Source of the DNA: Aquincola tertiaricarbonis
GTDB lineage: Bacteria; Pseudomonadota; Gammaproteobacteria; Burkholderiales; Burkholderiaceae_C
Length of the DNA: 64,000 nt
NCBI RefSeq assembly: GCF_023573145.1
Contig: NZ_CP097635.1
Coordinates: forward strand, 2,852,001-2,916,000
Direction of reading: 5' to 3'
Positions 1-8,485 of this stretch are shown here, piece by piece; position 1 is the first letter of the stretch, and each line of letters starts with the position of its first letter. Under the pieces are notes generated by a model, which saw only the letters and a program-made list of their open reading frames with translations, searched no databases and was not told the DNA's origin. A program made the position numbers and the translations under genes.

Positions 1-102
1 GTTGAGCACCTTCTCTTCCTGCGCCTGTGCAGCGGTCAGGGCCACGACGGACAACGTCAATGCGCCGAGGCAGCGCAACAGGGCAGGGGCGGGTCGTTTC
101 AT
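1..102 (-). CDS. polyamine ABC transporter substrate-binding protein (N-terminal fragment)
   Basis: Only the first 34 codons lie in the window; the gene runs off the left edge. They read as a signal peptide: MKRP start, hydrophobic core, AQAQ cleavage region. The mature start QEEKVLN closely resembles the mature start of the next gene upstream (QEKVVNV). The start is the ATG at 102-100, behind a purine-rich GGAG region near 125-128. By position and N-terminus this is a second, paralogous PotF/SpuD-type periplasmic binding protein in the same operon. The substrate cannot be judged because the ligand pocket is missing. Confidence 0.7.
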   Translation of the reverse strand, partial: MKRPAPALLRCLGALTLSVVALTAAQAQEEKVLN

Positions 103-169
103 CGGTCGGTCTCCAAAGAAAGACTGGAGGTCAGTGGGGAAGTGATCAGACCCGCAAGATCAGCAAGAT

Positions 170-200
170 GCGGGCCGTGCGGTTGCGACGAACGGCCCGC
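170..200 (-). other. intercistronic stem-loop between two binding-protein genes
   Basis: A perfect 9-bp stem (GCGGGCCGT at 170-178 pairs with ACGGCCCGC at 192-200) encloses a 13-nt loop. It starts just after the stop codon of the upstream binding-protein gene. No T-run follows on the minus strand, so it is not a convincing intrinsic terminator. It may stabilise mRNA or tune expression between the two paralogues. Confidence 0.4.
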
Positions 201-208
201 GTGCGACA

Positions 209-1315
209 TCAGCGGTTGGCCTTGAAGTTGGTGAAGGTGCGCGTGACCAGCCGGCGGGTGGCCTGCTCGGGCGCGCCCGGCGGGATCATCGTGGCCAGGC
301 CCGCCTCGTCCACGAACACCGCCTTGTCCTTGGCGATCTCGGGCTTGACGAAGGGCAGCGAGGCCTTGTTCGGGTTGGCGTAGAACACCGCGTTGGTGAG
401 CGACGCATGCACCTCTGGCTTGAGGATGTAGTTGATGAACGCATGCGCGTTGTCGGCGTTGGGTGCGTCCTTGGGGATGGCCATGGTGTCGAAGAACAGC
501 AGGCCGCCGGTCTTGGGCAGCAGCACCTGCAGGTTCTGCGGCTTCTTGGCCTGGGCCGACTTGTTCTTGGCGATCATGATGTCGCCCGACCAGCCCACCA
601 CCGCGCAGATGTTGCCGCGGGCCATCTGCTCGATGTAGTCGCTGCCCGAGCCGGCGAAGCGGGTGACGAAGGGCCGCACCTTCTTGAGCATGTCGCCGGC
701 GGCGGCGTAGTCGGCGGCTTCGTTGCTGTACGGGTCCTTGCCCACGTACTTCAGCGCGATGGGCATCACCTCGGAGGCGCTGTCCAGGAAGGTGATGCCG
801 CAGGCCTTGAGCTTGCTGGCGTACTCGGGCTTGAACACCAGGTCCCAGGCGTTGTCGGGCATGGGCGTGCTGCCCAACGCGGTCTTCACCTTGTCGGCGT
901 TGATGCCGACGGTGGTGTAGCCCCACAGCCAGTCGACCAGGTGCTCGTTGCCCGGGTCCACCTTGGCCAGCTGCGCCTGGATGGCGGGGTCCAGGTTCTT
1001 CAGGTTGGGGATCTTGCTCTTGTCCAGCTTCATCAGCAGGCCGGCCGCGATCTGCATCTTCGCGAAGTGCGAGCCGGGCACCACCACGTCGTAGCCCGAC
1101 TTGCCGGCCACCAGCTTGGCATGCAGCGCCTCGTTGCTGTCGAAGTTGTCGTACCGGACCTTGATGCCGGTTTCCTTCTCGAAGTTCTTGATCGTGTCCG
1201 GGGCGATGTAGTCGGCCCAGTTGTAGACGTTGACCACCTTTTCCTGGGCGCCCGCAGCAGCGGCGATCAGGGACAGCGCCAGGGCGCTCAGGCTTCGACG
1301 GAACACGGGATTCAT
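209..1315 (-). CDS. potF: putrescine/polyamine ABC transporter periplasmic binding protein
   Basis: This 368-residue protein has a signal peptide (residues 1-23, cleavage after AGA) and the PotD/PotF-type mature start VVNVYNWADYI, followed by FEKETGIKVRYDNFDSNE. Length and motifs fit extracellular binding proteins of polyamine ABC importers. It should capture putrescine or a related polyamine in the periplasm for a permease/ATPase that is not in this window. It is co-directional with and downstream of the polyamine-catabolic genes 1402-7773, so uptake and breakdown are probably co-expressed. Specificity for putrescine over spermidine is inferred from context. Confidence 0.88.
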   Translation of the reverse strand: MNPVFRRSLSALALSLIAAAAGAQEKVVNVYNWADYIAPDTIKNFEKETGIKVRYDNFDSNEALHAKLVAGKSGYDVVVPGSHFAKMQIAAGLLMKLDKSKIPNLKNLDPAIQAQLAKVDPGNEHLVDWLWGYTTVGINADKVKTALGSTPMPDNAWDLVFKPEYASKLKACGITFLDSASEVMPIALKYVGKDPYSNEAADYAAAGDMLKKVRPFVTRFAGSGSDYIEQMARGNICAVVGWSGDIMIAKNKSAQAKKPQNLQVLLPKTGGLLFFDTMAIPKDAPNADNAHAFINYILKPEVHASLTNAVFYANPNKASLPFVKPEIAKDKAVFVDEAGLATMIPPGAPEQATRRLVTRTFTNFKANR

Positions 1316-1372
1316 GGTGGCAGGACTCCAAGAACTAGGGGGATGGGCGCCAGTTTAGAGCGTGCGCCACCC

Positions 1373-1393
1373 GGCCCGGCACGGGGCCGGGCC
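1373..1393 (-). other. intercistronic stem-loop
   Basis: GGCCCGG (1373-1379) pairs perfectly with CCGGGCC (1387-1393) around a 7-nt loop, in the 86-bp gap between the transaminase and the binding-protein gene. There is no T-tract. It could be a processing or attenuation point that sets different mRNA levels for the transporter part of the operon. Confidence 0.35.
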
Positions 1394-1401
1394 GTCTGCC
1401 A

Positions 1402-2802
1402 TCACAGCCAGCCGTTGCGCTGGCAGTCCTGCAGCGTCAGGTCCAGGCAGCGCCGGATCAGCACCGCCATCTCGTCGATCTGGGCCCGGGTGATCACCAG
1501 CGGCGGCGCGATGATCATGCGGTCACCCACCGCCCGCATGATCAGCCCGTTGGCGAAGCAGTGGCCGCGGCACACCATGCCCACCGACCACGATTCGTCG
1601 AAGCGCTGGCCGCGGGTGCCGCCGCCCTTGCCGTCGCGCCGGCCCAGTTGCAGCGCTGCCATCAGGCCGCAGGTCTGGGTTTCCACCACCAGCGGGTGGT
1701 CGGCCAGCTGCTTGTACAGCTCGGCCAGGTAGGGGCCGGTGTCGTCGTGCACCTGCTGCACCAAGCCCAGCTGCTGGATCAGCCGGATGTTGGCCACCGC
1801 CACCGCGCAGGCCACCGGGTGGCCCGAGTAGGTGTAGCCGTGCTCGAACTCGCCGCCCTGCTCGATCAGCACCTTGGCGACGCGGTCGCCCACCAGCACG
1901 CCGCCCAGCGGGATGTAGCCCGAGGTCACGCCCTTGGCAAAGGTGATGAGGTCGGGCTTGAAGCCGAAGCGCTGGCAGCCGAACCAGTGGCCGGTGCGGC
2001 CGAAGCCGCAGATCACCTCGTCGCTGACCAGCAGCACGCCGTACTTGTCGCAGATGCGCTGGATCTCGGGCCAGTAGCTGTCGGGCGGCACGATCACGCC
2101 GCCCGCGCCCTGCACCGGCTCGCCGATGAAGGCGGCCACCTTCTCGGGCCCGACGGCGAGGATCTTCTGCTCCAGCCAGCTGGCGGCCACGCGGCCGAAT
2201 TCCTCGCGGCTCATGTCGCCGCCGTTCTCGAACCAGTAGGGCTGCTCGATGTGCTGGATACCGGGGATGGGCAGGCCGCCCTGGGCATGCATGCCGCTCA
2301 TGCCGCCCAGCGAGGCGCCGGCCATGGTGGAGCCGTGGTACGCGTTTTTGCGGCTCAAGATGACCGAGCGCTGCGGCTGGCCCAGCACGTCCCAATAGCG
2401 GCGCACCATGCGCACGATGGTGTCGTTGCCCTCGGAGCCCGAGCCGCTGAAGAACACGCGGCTGAAGCCCGGCGGGCTGACTTCGGCCAGCAGCTCGGCG
2501 AGCTCGATGGCCGGCGGCGTGGCCGTCTGGAAGAACGCGTTGTAGAAGGGCAGCTGGCCCAGCTGGCGGGTGGCGGCGTCGATCAGCGCTTGCTGGCCGT
2601 AGCCCACGTTGACGCACCACAGGCCGCTCATCGCGTCCAGGATGCGGTGGCCGTCGCTGTCGGTCAGGTAGATGTTCTCGGCCTGCGTGATGATGCGCGA
2701 GCCCTTTTTGGCCAGCGCCTGGAAATCGGTGAACGGATGCAGGAAGTGCGCGGCATCGGCCGCCTGCCATTGCTGGGTGCTGCGGGTGGTGGAGGTGTTC
2801 AT
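1402..2802 (-). CDS. spuC: class III aminotransferase, putrescine:pyruvate type
   Basis: This 466-residue PLP-dependent fold-type I transaminase carries the class III signature around DEVICGFGRTG and the Schiff-base lysine in ITFAKGVTSGY. The N-terminal segment HPFTDFQAL...SRIITQAENIYLTD matches the SpuC-type polyamine transaminases. It would convert putrescine (or another diamine) plus pyruvate to the aminoaldehyde plus alanine. The start is the ATG at 2802. The start lies 11 bp after the puuA stop, so the two are surely co-transcribed. The operon therefore encodes both a direct transamination route and a gamma-glutamylation route from putrescine. Confidence 0.85.
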   Translation of the reverse strand: MNTSTTRSTQQWQAADAAHFLHPFTDFQALAKKGSRIITQAENIYLTDSDGHRILDAMSGLWCVNVGYGQQALIDAATRQLGQLPFYNAFFQTATPPAIELAELLAEVSPPGFSRVFFSGSGSEGNDTIVRMVRRYWDVLGQPQRSVILSRKNAYHGSTMAGASLGGMSGMHAQGGLPIPGIQHIEQPYWFENGGDMSREEFGRVAASWLEQKILAVGPEKVAAFIGEPVQGAGGVIVPPDSYWPEIQRICDKYGVLLVSDEVICGFGRTGHWFGCQRFGFKPDLITFAKGVTSGYIPLGGVLVGDRVAKVLIEQGGEFEHGYTYSGHPVACAVAVANIRLIQQLGLVQQVHDDTGPYLAELYKQLADHPLVVETQTCGLMAALQLGRRDGKGGGTRGQRFDESWSVGMVCRGHCFANGLIMRAVGDRMIIAPPLVITRAQIDEMAVLIRRCLDLTLQDCQRNGWL

Positions 2803-2813
2803 GTCGGGCTTTC

Positions 2814-4181
2814 TCAGACGTGGAGAAGGAGGTGTTCGCGTTCCCAGGGTGAGATCACCTTCATGAACTCGGCGTACTCGATCTCCTTGACCTCGGTGTA
2901 GACGGTGACGAAGGACTCGCCCAGCACTTGCGCCAGGTCGCGTTCGTCGCGCAGCAGGTGCAGCGCTTCGCCCAGGCTGCGTGGCAGCGAGAACTCGCCC
3001 AGGTAGGCGTCGCCCTTGCATTCCGGCGTGGGGTCGATGCGGTTCTTGATGCCCAGGTAGCCGCAGGCCAGCGTGGCCGCCAGCGCCACATAGGGGTTGG
3101 CATCGGCGCCGATCACGCGGTTCTCGACCCGGCGCGCGGCCGGGCCGGCCACCGGGCTGCGGATGCCGACGGTGCGGTTGTCGGTGCCCCACTGGATGTT
3201 GATGGGCGCCGCATTGCTGCGCACCAGCCGGCGGTAGCTGTTCACGTAAGGCGCGAACAGCGCCATGGCCGCCGGGATGTACTTCTGCAGGCCGCCGATG
3301 TACCAGAAGAACTCGGGGCTGGGCGTGCCGTCTTCGTTGCTGAAGAGGTTGCGGCCGGTGGCCTGGCTGACGATGCTCTGGTGCACGTGCATCGCGCTGC
3401 CAGGCTCGCCGGCGATCGGCTTGGCCATGAAGGTGGCGAACATGCCGTGGCGCATCGCCGCCTCGCGCACGGTGCGCTTGAAGAAGAACACCTCGTCGGC
3501 CAGGCCCAGCGGGTGGGCGTGGAAGAAGTTGATCTCCATCTGGCCCGCGCCCACTTCGTGGATCAGCGTGTCGACGTTGAGCTCCATCTTCTCGCAGTAG
3601 GCGTAGACGTCCTCGAACAGCGGATCGAACTCGTTGACAGCATCAATCGAATACGCCTGGCGCGAGGTCTCGGCCCGGCCGCTGCGGCCGATGGGCGCCT
3701 TCAGCGGCACGTCGGGGTCGGTGTTGCGGTCAACGAGGTAGAACTCCAGCTCGGGCGCCACCACCGGCTCCCAGCCCTCGGCTGCATACAGGTCGCACAC
3801 GCGGCGCAGCACCGAGCGCGGTGCGAAGGGCACCAGGGTGCCTTCGCGGTCGAAGCAGTCGTGGATCACCTGCGCCGTGGGGTCGGTGGCCCAGGGCACG
3901 ATGCGCACCGTGCTCGGGTCGGGGCGCAGGTGCATGTCGCGGTCGGTCGGGTTGATGACGTCGTAGTACGGCCCCTCTTCGGGGAACTCGCCCGTCACGC
4001 CCATGGCCACCACGGCCTCGGGCAACCGCATGCCGCGGTCTTCGGTGAATTTCTCGCGCGGCAGGATCTTGCCGCGCGCCACGCCGGTGAGGTCGGGCAC
4101 CAGGCACTCGATCTCCGTCACGCGGTTCTTGTCGAGCCACTGTTCGAGCTCGCTGAAGGTATGGGTATCTCTGACCACCAT
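2814..4181 (-). CDS. puuA: gamma-glutamylputrescine synthetase (glutamine synthetase family)
   Basis: This 455-residue protein belongs to the glutamine synthetase catalytic family. Visible motifs are EFYLVDRNTD and QMEINFFHAHP (metal-binding glutamates), GSAMHVHQS, and NRTVGIRSP with RRVENRVIGADANPY near the active site. GS homologues beside puuB and puuD ligate putrescine to glutamate using ATP, the first step of the Puu pathway. The start ATG at 4181 gives MVVRDTHTFSELEQWL, the usual N-terminus. Context (puuD, puuB, transaminases, polyamine-binding proteins) supports PuuA rather than ammonia-assimilating GlnA. Confidence 0.88.
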   Translation of the reverse strand: MVVRDTHTFSELEQWLDKNRVTEIECLVPDLTGVARGKILPREKFTEDRGMRLPEAVVAMGVTGEFPEEGPYYDVINPTDRDMHLRPDPSTVRIVPWATDPTAQVIHDCFDREGTLVPFAPRSVLRRVCDLYAAEGWEPVVAPELEFYLVDRNTDPDVPLKAPIGRSGRAETSRQAYSIDAVNEFDPLFEDVYAYCEKMELNVDTLIHEVGAGQMEINFFHAHPLGLADEVFFFKRTVREAAMRHGMFATFMAKPIAGEPGSAMHVHQSIVSQATGRNLFSNEDGTPSPEFFWYIGGLQKYIPAAMALFAPYVNSYRRLVRSNAAPINIQWGTDNRTVGIRSPVAGPAARRVENRVIGADANPYVALAATLACGYLGIKNRIDPTPECKGDAYLGEFSLPRSLGEALHLLRDERDLAQVLGESFVTVYTEVKEIEYAEFMKVISPWEREHLLLHV

Positions 4182-4201
4182 GGGGCACCTGTTCGTCTGT
4201 C

Positions 4202-4225
4202 GTGCCGCCTTGCGGGCGGCGGCAC
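4202..4225 (-). other. stem-loop upstream of puuA
   Basis: GTGCCGCC (4202-4209) pairs perfectly with GGCGGCAC (4218-4225) around an 8-nt loop in the 85-bp gap between puuD and puuA. No T-run is present. It may modulate expression at the puuD/puuA junction. Confidence 0.35.
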
Positions 4226-4266
4226 CTTGGCCCTGGGTAAGGACGGACGCGGGGGGCCGCGCCCGA

Positions 4267-5055
4267 TCAGACGTTTGGGGGTGGGCGGTGACGATCGCGG
4301 TAGGCGGTGCAGGCTTCGCCGAAAGCGCCGAACAGCTGGCGCGAGATGGGGTTGCTGGCGGCCAGCCACTCCGGGTGCCATTGCACGCAGAGGTTGAAGC
4401 CGGGGGCTTCCACACTGAAGGCTTCGACCAGGCCATCGGGTGCGCGGGCCTGCACCTGCACACCCGGCGCCAGGCGGTTCACCGCCTGGCCGTGGACGGA
4501 ATTGACGCGGAAGCGCTGCTCGCCGGTGATGCGCGCCAGCAGGCTGCCGGGCTCCACCAGCACATCGTGCGAGGGGCCGTACTGCACTTCCACCGGTTGG
4601 CTGTAGTCGGCGCGGTGGTCGTGGTGCGGCGGCACGTCGTGCACCGCCTGGTGCAGCGTGCCGCCCAGCGCCACATTGGTTTCCTGCGCGCCACGGCAGA
4701 TGGCCAGCAGCGGAATGCCGCGGGCCAGCACACGCGGAATCAGGCGCAGCGTCCAGGCATCACGGTCGGTATCCAGCGGCAGGCTGGGGTCCAGCACTTC
4801 TTCGCCGAAGTGGCTGGGGTGCACGTTGGAAGGAGAGCCGGTGAGCAGCACGCCATCGGCCAGGTCCAGCAGCGCATCGATGTCTTCGGGTTCAACGCTG
4901 GGGACGATCAAGGGCTGGCATTGCGCCAGCCGCACACCGTCGACGTACTTCTTGCCGGCGATGTGGAAAGGATGGTTGCCGAGCACCCGGTTGCAGGCAG
5001 GCACCAGCACCACGGGTTTGGCAGAAGTCTTGACAGCAGTCAGAGGCAAGCTCAT
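4267..5055 (-). CDS. puuD: gamma-glutamyl-gamma-aminobutyrate hydrolase (class I amidotransferase-like)
   Basis: This 262-residue protein has the peptidase C26/glutamine amidotransferase fold. The nucleophile C120 lies in LLAICRGAQETN and the catalytic histidine-glutamate pair lies in VQWHPEWLA near the C-terminus. PuuD releases GABA from gamma-glutamyl-GABA, the last step of the gamma-glutamylated putrescine route. The ATG at 5055 gives MSLPLTAVK. A longer reading with an upstream in-frame ATG is possible but adds a low-complexity leader. It sits between puuB and puuA in one directional operon. PuuC, the aldehyde dehydrogenase, is not in the cluster. Confidence 0.87.
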   Translation of the reverse strand: MSLPLTAVKTSAKPVVLVPACNRVLGNHPFHIAGKKYVDGVRLAQCQPLIVPSVEPEDIDALLDLADGVLLTGSPSNVHPSHFGEEVLDPSLPLDTDRDAWTLRLIPRVLARGIPLLAICRGAQETNVALGGTLHQAVHDVPPHHDHRADYSQPVEVQYGPSHDVLVEPGSLLARITGEQRFRVNSVHGQAVNRLAPGVQVQARAPDGLVEAFSVEAPGFNLCVQWHPEWLAASNPISRQLFGAFGEACTAYRDRHRPPPNV

Positions 5056-5137
5056 GGGCAGTGGCGATGCAGCAAGTGTGCCAACAAGCAAGCGACCGCG
5101 CATGCGGGCTTGGCCGGATGGCGCACACATGAAGTGC

Positions 5138-6445
5138 TCACAGCAGGTCCCGCAAACGGTAGTAGGCCATCGCCAGGGCCAGCGCCGGCATGCGCAGCAG
5201 CCGGCCGCCCGGAAAGGCGCGGTGCCGCAGCTGCGTGAACACGTCGAAGCGTCCTGCATCACCCGCCATGGCCTCGGCCACCACCTGACCGGCCAGGCCG
5301 GTGAGCGCCAACCCGTGGCCCGAGAAGCCTTGCAGGTAGTACAGGTCGCGGCCCAGGCGGCCGAAGTCGGGCGCCCGGCTCATCGAGATGTCGACGAAGC
5401 CGCCCCAGGCGTACTGCACCTTCACGTCGGCCAGCTGCGGGAAGGTGCCCACCATCTGCTGGCGCATGCCTTCGGCCAGGTCGGCGGGCGTTTGCGCGGT
5501 GTAGCTGGCGCGGCCGCCGTACAGCATGCGGTGGTCGGCCGTGGGGCGGAAGTAGTCCAGCACGAAGTTGTTGTCGCACACCGCGGCGCCGCAGGGCACC
5601 AGCGCCTGTGCGCGTTCGGCGCCCAGGGCCTCGGAGCACACGATGTAGGTGCCGACCGGCATCACGCGCGGCGACAGGCGCGGCGCCAGCTGCGGCGAAA
5701 ACTCCTGCAGGTACACATTGCCGGCCAGCAGCACCTGCCGCGCCCGCACGCTGCCCTGCGCGGTGCGCAGGCGGCGGCCTCCGGCCTCTTCGTCCATCGC
5801 CGTGACGGCGCTGCCCTCGTGCAACCGGGCGCCCAGTTCCGCGGCAGCGCGCGCCAGGCCTTGCGTGTATTTCAGCGGATGCAGGTGGCCCGAGCGGGGG
5901 TCGTAGGCAGCGGCCACATAGCGCGGGCTGTCGATCCAGCGCGGCAGCTCGGGCTCAGGGATCCATTGCTGCTCATAGCCGTACTGGCGCGCCAGGTGGT
6001 CCACACCTTCGCGCAGTGCGCGGGCCTTGCGCTCGTTCACCGCCACGCCCAGGTAGCCGTTGCGCCATTCGGCGTCGATGCCGAAGCGCTGGCAGCGCGT
6101 GTGGATCAGGTCGATGGCCTGCAGCGTCATGTCCCACACACGGCGGGCCTGCGCCATGCCCAGCTCGGCCTCGATGCCGGCCTGATCGGCGGCCAGCCCG
6201 TGGATCACCTGGCCGCCGTTGCGGCCGCTTGCCCCGAAGCCGATGTGCTGCGCTTCCAGCAGCACCACGTCCAGTCCGCGCTGGCGCAGCTCGATGGCGG
6301 CGGACAGCCCGGCCAGGCCGCCGCCGACGATGGCGACGTCGGCCTGCACGTCGCCTTGCAGCGGCGCGTGCGCCGTGGTGCGCGGTGCGGTGGCGTCGTA
6401 GTACGAAAGACGCGTCAGCTCACGGTCGGTCTCGAGGAAGCCCAT
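5138..6445 (-). CDS. puuB: gamma-glutamylputrescine oxidoreductase, FAD-dependent
   Basis: This 435-residue DAO-family flavoprotein has a Rossmann FAD-binding motif at VAIVGGGLAGLSAAIEL (residues about 38-54), followed by GASGRNGGQV. The C-terminal FAD-contacting segment is YYLQGFSGHGLALTG. The N-terminus (SYYDATAP) is typical of PuuB-like enzymes. It should oxidise gamma-glutamylputrescine to the aldehyde, releasing ammonia and peroxide. The gene starts 17 bp after the preceding transaminase and is followed by puuD. Confidence 0.85.
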   Translation of the reverse strand: MGFLETDRELTRLSYYDATAPRTTAHAPLQGDVQADVAIVGGGLAGLSAAIELRQRGLDVVLLEAQHIGFGASGRNGGQVIHGLAADQAGIEAELGMAQARRVWDMTLQAIDLIHTRCQRFGIDAEWRNGYLGVAVNERKARALREGVDHLARQYGYEQQWIPEPELPRWIDSPRYVAAAYDPRSGHLHPLKYTQGLARAAAELGARLHEGSAVTAMDEEAGGRRLRTAQGSVRARQVLLAGNVYLQEFSPQLAPRLSPRVMPVGTYIVCSEALGAERAQALVPCGAAVCDNNFVLDYFRPTADHRMLYGGRASYTAQTPADLAEGMRQQMVGTFPQLADVKVQYAWGGFVDISMSRAPDFGRLGRDLYYLQGFSGHGLALTGLAGQVVAEAMAGDAGRFDVFTQLRHRAFPGGRLLRMPALALAMAYYRLRDLL

Positions 6446-6462
6446 GCCTGCGGCAGAGCCCC

Positions 6463-7773
6463 TCAGGCCACGCGGCCGATGGCCGTGCGCAGCGTGTCGA
6501 CGATGCGGTCGATGTGCTCACGCTCGATGATCAGCGGCGGCGACAGCGCGATGGTGTCGCCGGTGGTGCGGATCATCAGCCCCTGTTCCCAGCAGTCGAG
6601 GAAGACGTCGAAAGCGCGCTTGCCCGGCTCGCCGGCCCGCGGCGCCAGTTCCACGCCGCCCACCAGGCCGATGTTGCGGATGTCGATGACGTTGGGCAGG
6701 CCCTTCAGGCTGTGCAGCGCCTCGGCGAAGTAGCCCTGCAGCTGGCCGGCGCGGGTGAGCAGGCCTTCTTCGGCATAGGTGTCCAGCGTGGCCAGCGCGG
6801 CAGCGCAGGCCAGCGGGTGGGCCGAGTAGGTGTAGCCGTGGAAGAACTCGATCAGGTGCTCCGGCCCGTTCATGAACACGTCGTGGATCTTCTGCTTCGC
6901 GAACACCGCGCCCATCGGCACACAGCCGTTGGTCAGGCCCTTGGCCACCGTCATCAGGTCGGGCGTCACGCCGAAGGTCTGCGCCGCGAACGGTTGGCCG
7001 GTGCGGCCGAAACCGGTGATCACCTCGTCGAAGATCAGCAGGATGCCGTGCTTGTCGCAGATCTCGCGCAGGCGCTGCAGGTAGCCCTGCGGCGGAATCA
7101 GCACGCCGGTGGAGCCGGCCACCGGCTCCACGATGACGGCGGCGATGGTGGAAGCATCGTGCAGCGCCACCAGGCGTTCCAGGTCGTCGGCCAGGTCGGC
7201 GCCATGCGCGGGCTGGCCCACGCTGAAGGCATTGCGCGCCGGATCGTGCGTGTGGCGGATGTGGTCCACGCCGGCCAGCAGGTGGCCGAACATCTTGCGG
7301 TTGGCCACGATGCCACCCACCGAGATGCCGCCGAAGTTGACGCCGTGGTAGCCGCGCTCGCGGCCGATCAGCCGGGTGCGCGAGCCTTCGCCGCGGGCGC
7401 GGTGATAGGCCAGCGCCATCTTCAGCGCGGTTTCCACCGACTCGGAGCCGGAGTTGGTATAGAAGACCTTGGTCAGCTCCGGCGGCGTGAGCTTGACCAG
7501 GCGCTCGGCCAGCTCGAAGGCCTTGGGGTGGCCCATCTGGAAGGGCGGCGCGAAATCCATCTCCGCTGCCTGATCGGCGATGGCCTGCACGATCTTCGGC
7601 CGCGCATGGCCGGCATTGACGCACCACAGGCCCGCCACGCCGTCCAGCACCTCGCGGCCCTCGGGCGTCTTGTAGAACATGCCCTGGGCCTGTGCCAGCA
7701 GGCGCGGTGCCTTCTTGAACTGCCGGTTGGCGGTGAAGGGCATCCAGTAGGCGTCGAGTTCGGTGGTGCTCAT
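6463..7773 (-). CDS. bauA: beta-alanine/omega-amino acid:pyruvate transaminase
   Basis: This 436-residue class III transaminase carries LIFDEVITGFGRTGQ and the PLP lysine in LMTVAKGLTNG. The N-terminus LDAYWMPFTANRQFK is the hallmark of the omega-amino acid:pyruvate transaminase (BauA) group. It converts beta-alanine or another omega-amino acid plus pyruvate to malonate semialdehyde plus alanine. In this operon it would process beta-alanine from spermidine/propanediamine breakdown, or GABA. It is the first gene of the seven-gene minus-strand operon and faces the Lrp-type regulator across a 163-bp promoter region. Confidence 0.85.
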   Translation of the reverse strand: MSTTELDAYWMPFTANRQFKKAPRLLAQAQGMFYKTPEGREVLDGVAGLWCVNAGHARPKIVQAIADQAAEMDFAPPFQMGHPKAFELAERLVKLTPPELTKVFYTNSGSESVETALKMALAYHRARGEGSRTRLIGRERGYHGVNFGGISVGGIVANRKMFGHLLAGVDHIRHTHDPARNAFSVGQPAHGADLADDLERLVALHDASTIAAVIVEPVAGSTGVLIPPQGYLQRLREICDKHGILLIFDEVITGFGRTGQPFAAQTFGVTPDLMTVAKGLTNGCVPMGAVFAKQKIHDVFMNGPEHLIEFFHGYTYSAHPLACAAALATLDTYAEEGLLTRAGQLQGYFAEALHSLKGLPNVIDIRNIGLVGGVELAPRAGEPGKRAFDVFLDCWEQGLMIRTTGDTIALSPPLIIEREHIDRIVDTLRTAIGRVA

Positions 7774-7845
7774 GCGGCTCTCTCGGTGATGGCTGCGGGG
7801 CGGTCAGCGTGACAGGCCCGGTCATCAAAGTCTAGGAGCAGTGCA

Positions 7846-7869
7846 GCGCAATGTGCTTGCGCAATGCGC
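7846..7869. promoter_or_regulatory. inverted repeat in the bauA/lrp divergent promoter region
   Basis: GCGCAA (7846-7851) and TTGCGC (7857-7862) form a perfect inverted repeat with a 5-nt spacer. It is immediately followed by the near-palindrome GCGCAATGCGC (7859-7869). It lies between the divergent transaminase operon and the Lrp/AsnC gene. A TAAAAT hexamer at 7893-7898 could be a -10 for the regulator gene. Divergent Lrp-type regulators commonly bind such intergenic repeats, so this is the best operator candidate. Confidence 0.45.
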
Positions 7870-7936
7870 AGGGCGGTTACACGAGCGCGCAATAAAATGC
7901 GAAGCATCGGCGCACGCGCCGCATCTCATTCGAAGC

Positions 7937-8407
7937 ATGTCCAGCGCAGTGCAACTTGATGCGATCGACACGGCCATCCTGGCCGAACTTCAGGCCGACG
8001 GCCGGCTCACCAACCTGGAGCTGGCGCAGCGTGTGCACCTGTCGCCCTCGGCCTGCCTGCGGCGCGTCAAGCAGCTGGAAGAAGCCGGCGTGATCGACCG
8101 CTATGTGGCCTTGCTCAACCCGAAAGCCGTGGGCCAGCCGGGCACCAGCTTCACCATCGTGAACCTGGAGACGCTGACCGCGCCGGTGATCGCCGCCTTC
8201 GAGCGTGCGGTGCGCGACCAGCCGCAGATCCTCGACTGCTACTACGTGGCCGGCAGCAACGACTATCTGATCCGCTTCACCTACCGCGACGCCGAAGACC
8301 TGGAGCGTTTTCACGCCGAGGTGCTGATGCACCTGCCGGGCGTGGCGCGCAGCAACTCGATGCTGGTGCTGCGCACGGTCAAGAAGACCACCGCGCTGCC
8401 GCTGTGA
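7937..8407 (+). CDS. Lrp/AsnC family transcriptional regulator
   Basis: This 156-residue protein has the complete Lrp/AsnC architecture. An N-terminal HTH (LDAIDTAILAELQADGRLTN through LSPSACLRRVKQLEEAG, residues about 7-55) precedes an RAM/AsnC ligand-binding domain (residues about 70-145, with DCYYVAGSNDYLIRF). The ATG at 7937 is chosen because it gives the standard N-terminus. The gene is divergent from the polyamine operon and is probably its regulator, with the ligand an amino acid or polyamine-derived metabolite (inference). Confidence 0.85.
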   Translation: MSSAVQLDAIDTAILAELQADGRLTNLELAQRVHLSPSACLRRVKQLEEAGVIDRYVALLNPKAVGQPGTSFTIVNLETLTAPVIAAFERAVRDQPQILDCYYVAGSNDYLIRFTYRDAEDLERFHAEVLMHLPGVARSNSMLVLRTVKKTTALPL

Positions 8408-8485
8408 ACGGCCCGGGCCCTCGAATTGCTGCGGCCCGGCCATGAGCCCTTGTTCCCTTGACCGCCCGTGCCTGGAGTTGGCCTG

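Noticed and set aside
99..1331. Long open frame on the minus strand overlapping the polyamine-binding protein
   Set aside because: Its product is Arg/Gly/Gln-rich low-complexity sequence, typical of a shifted frame in GC-rich DNA; the potF frame has the signal peptide and family motifs.
1561..4397. Long plus-strand open frames opposite spuC and puuA
   Set aside because: His/Val/Arg-rich products with no domain; they are antisense shadows of strongly coding genes.
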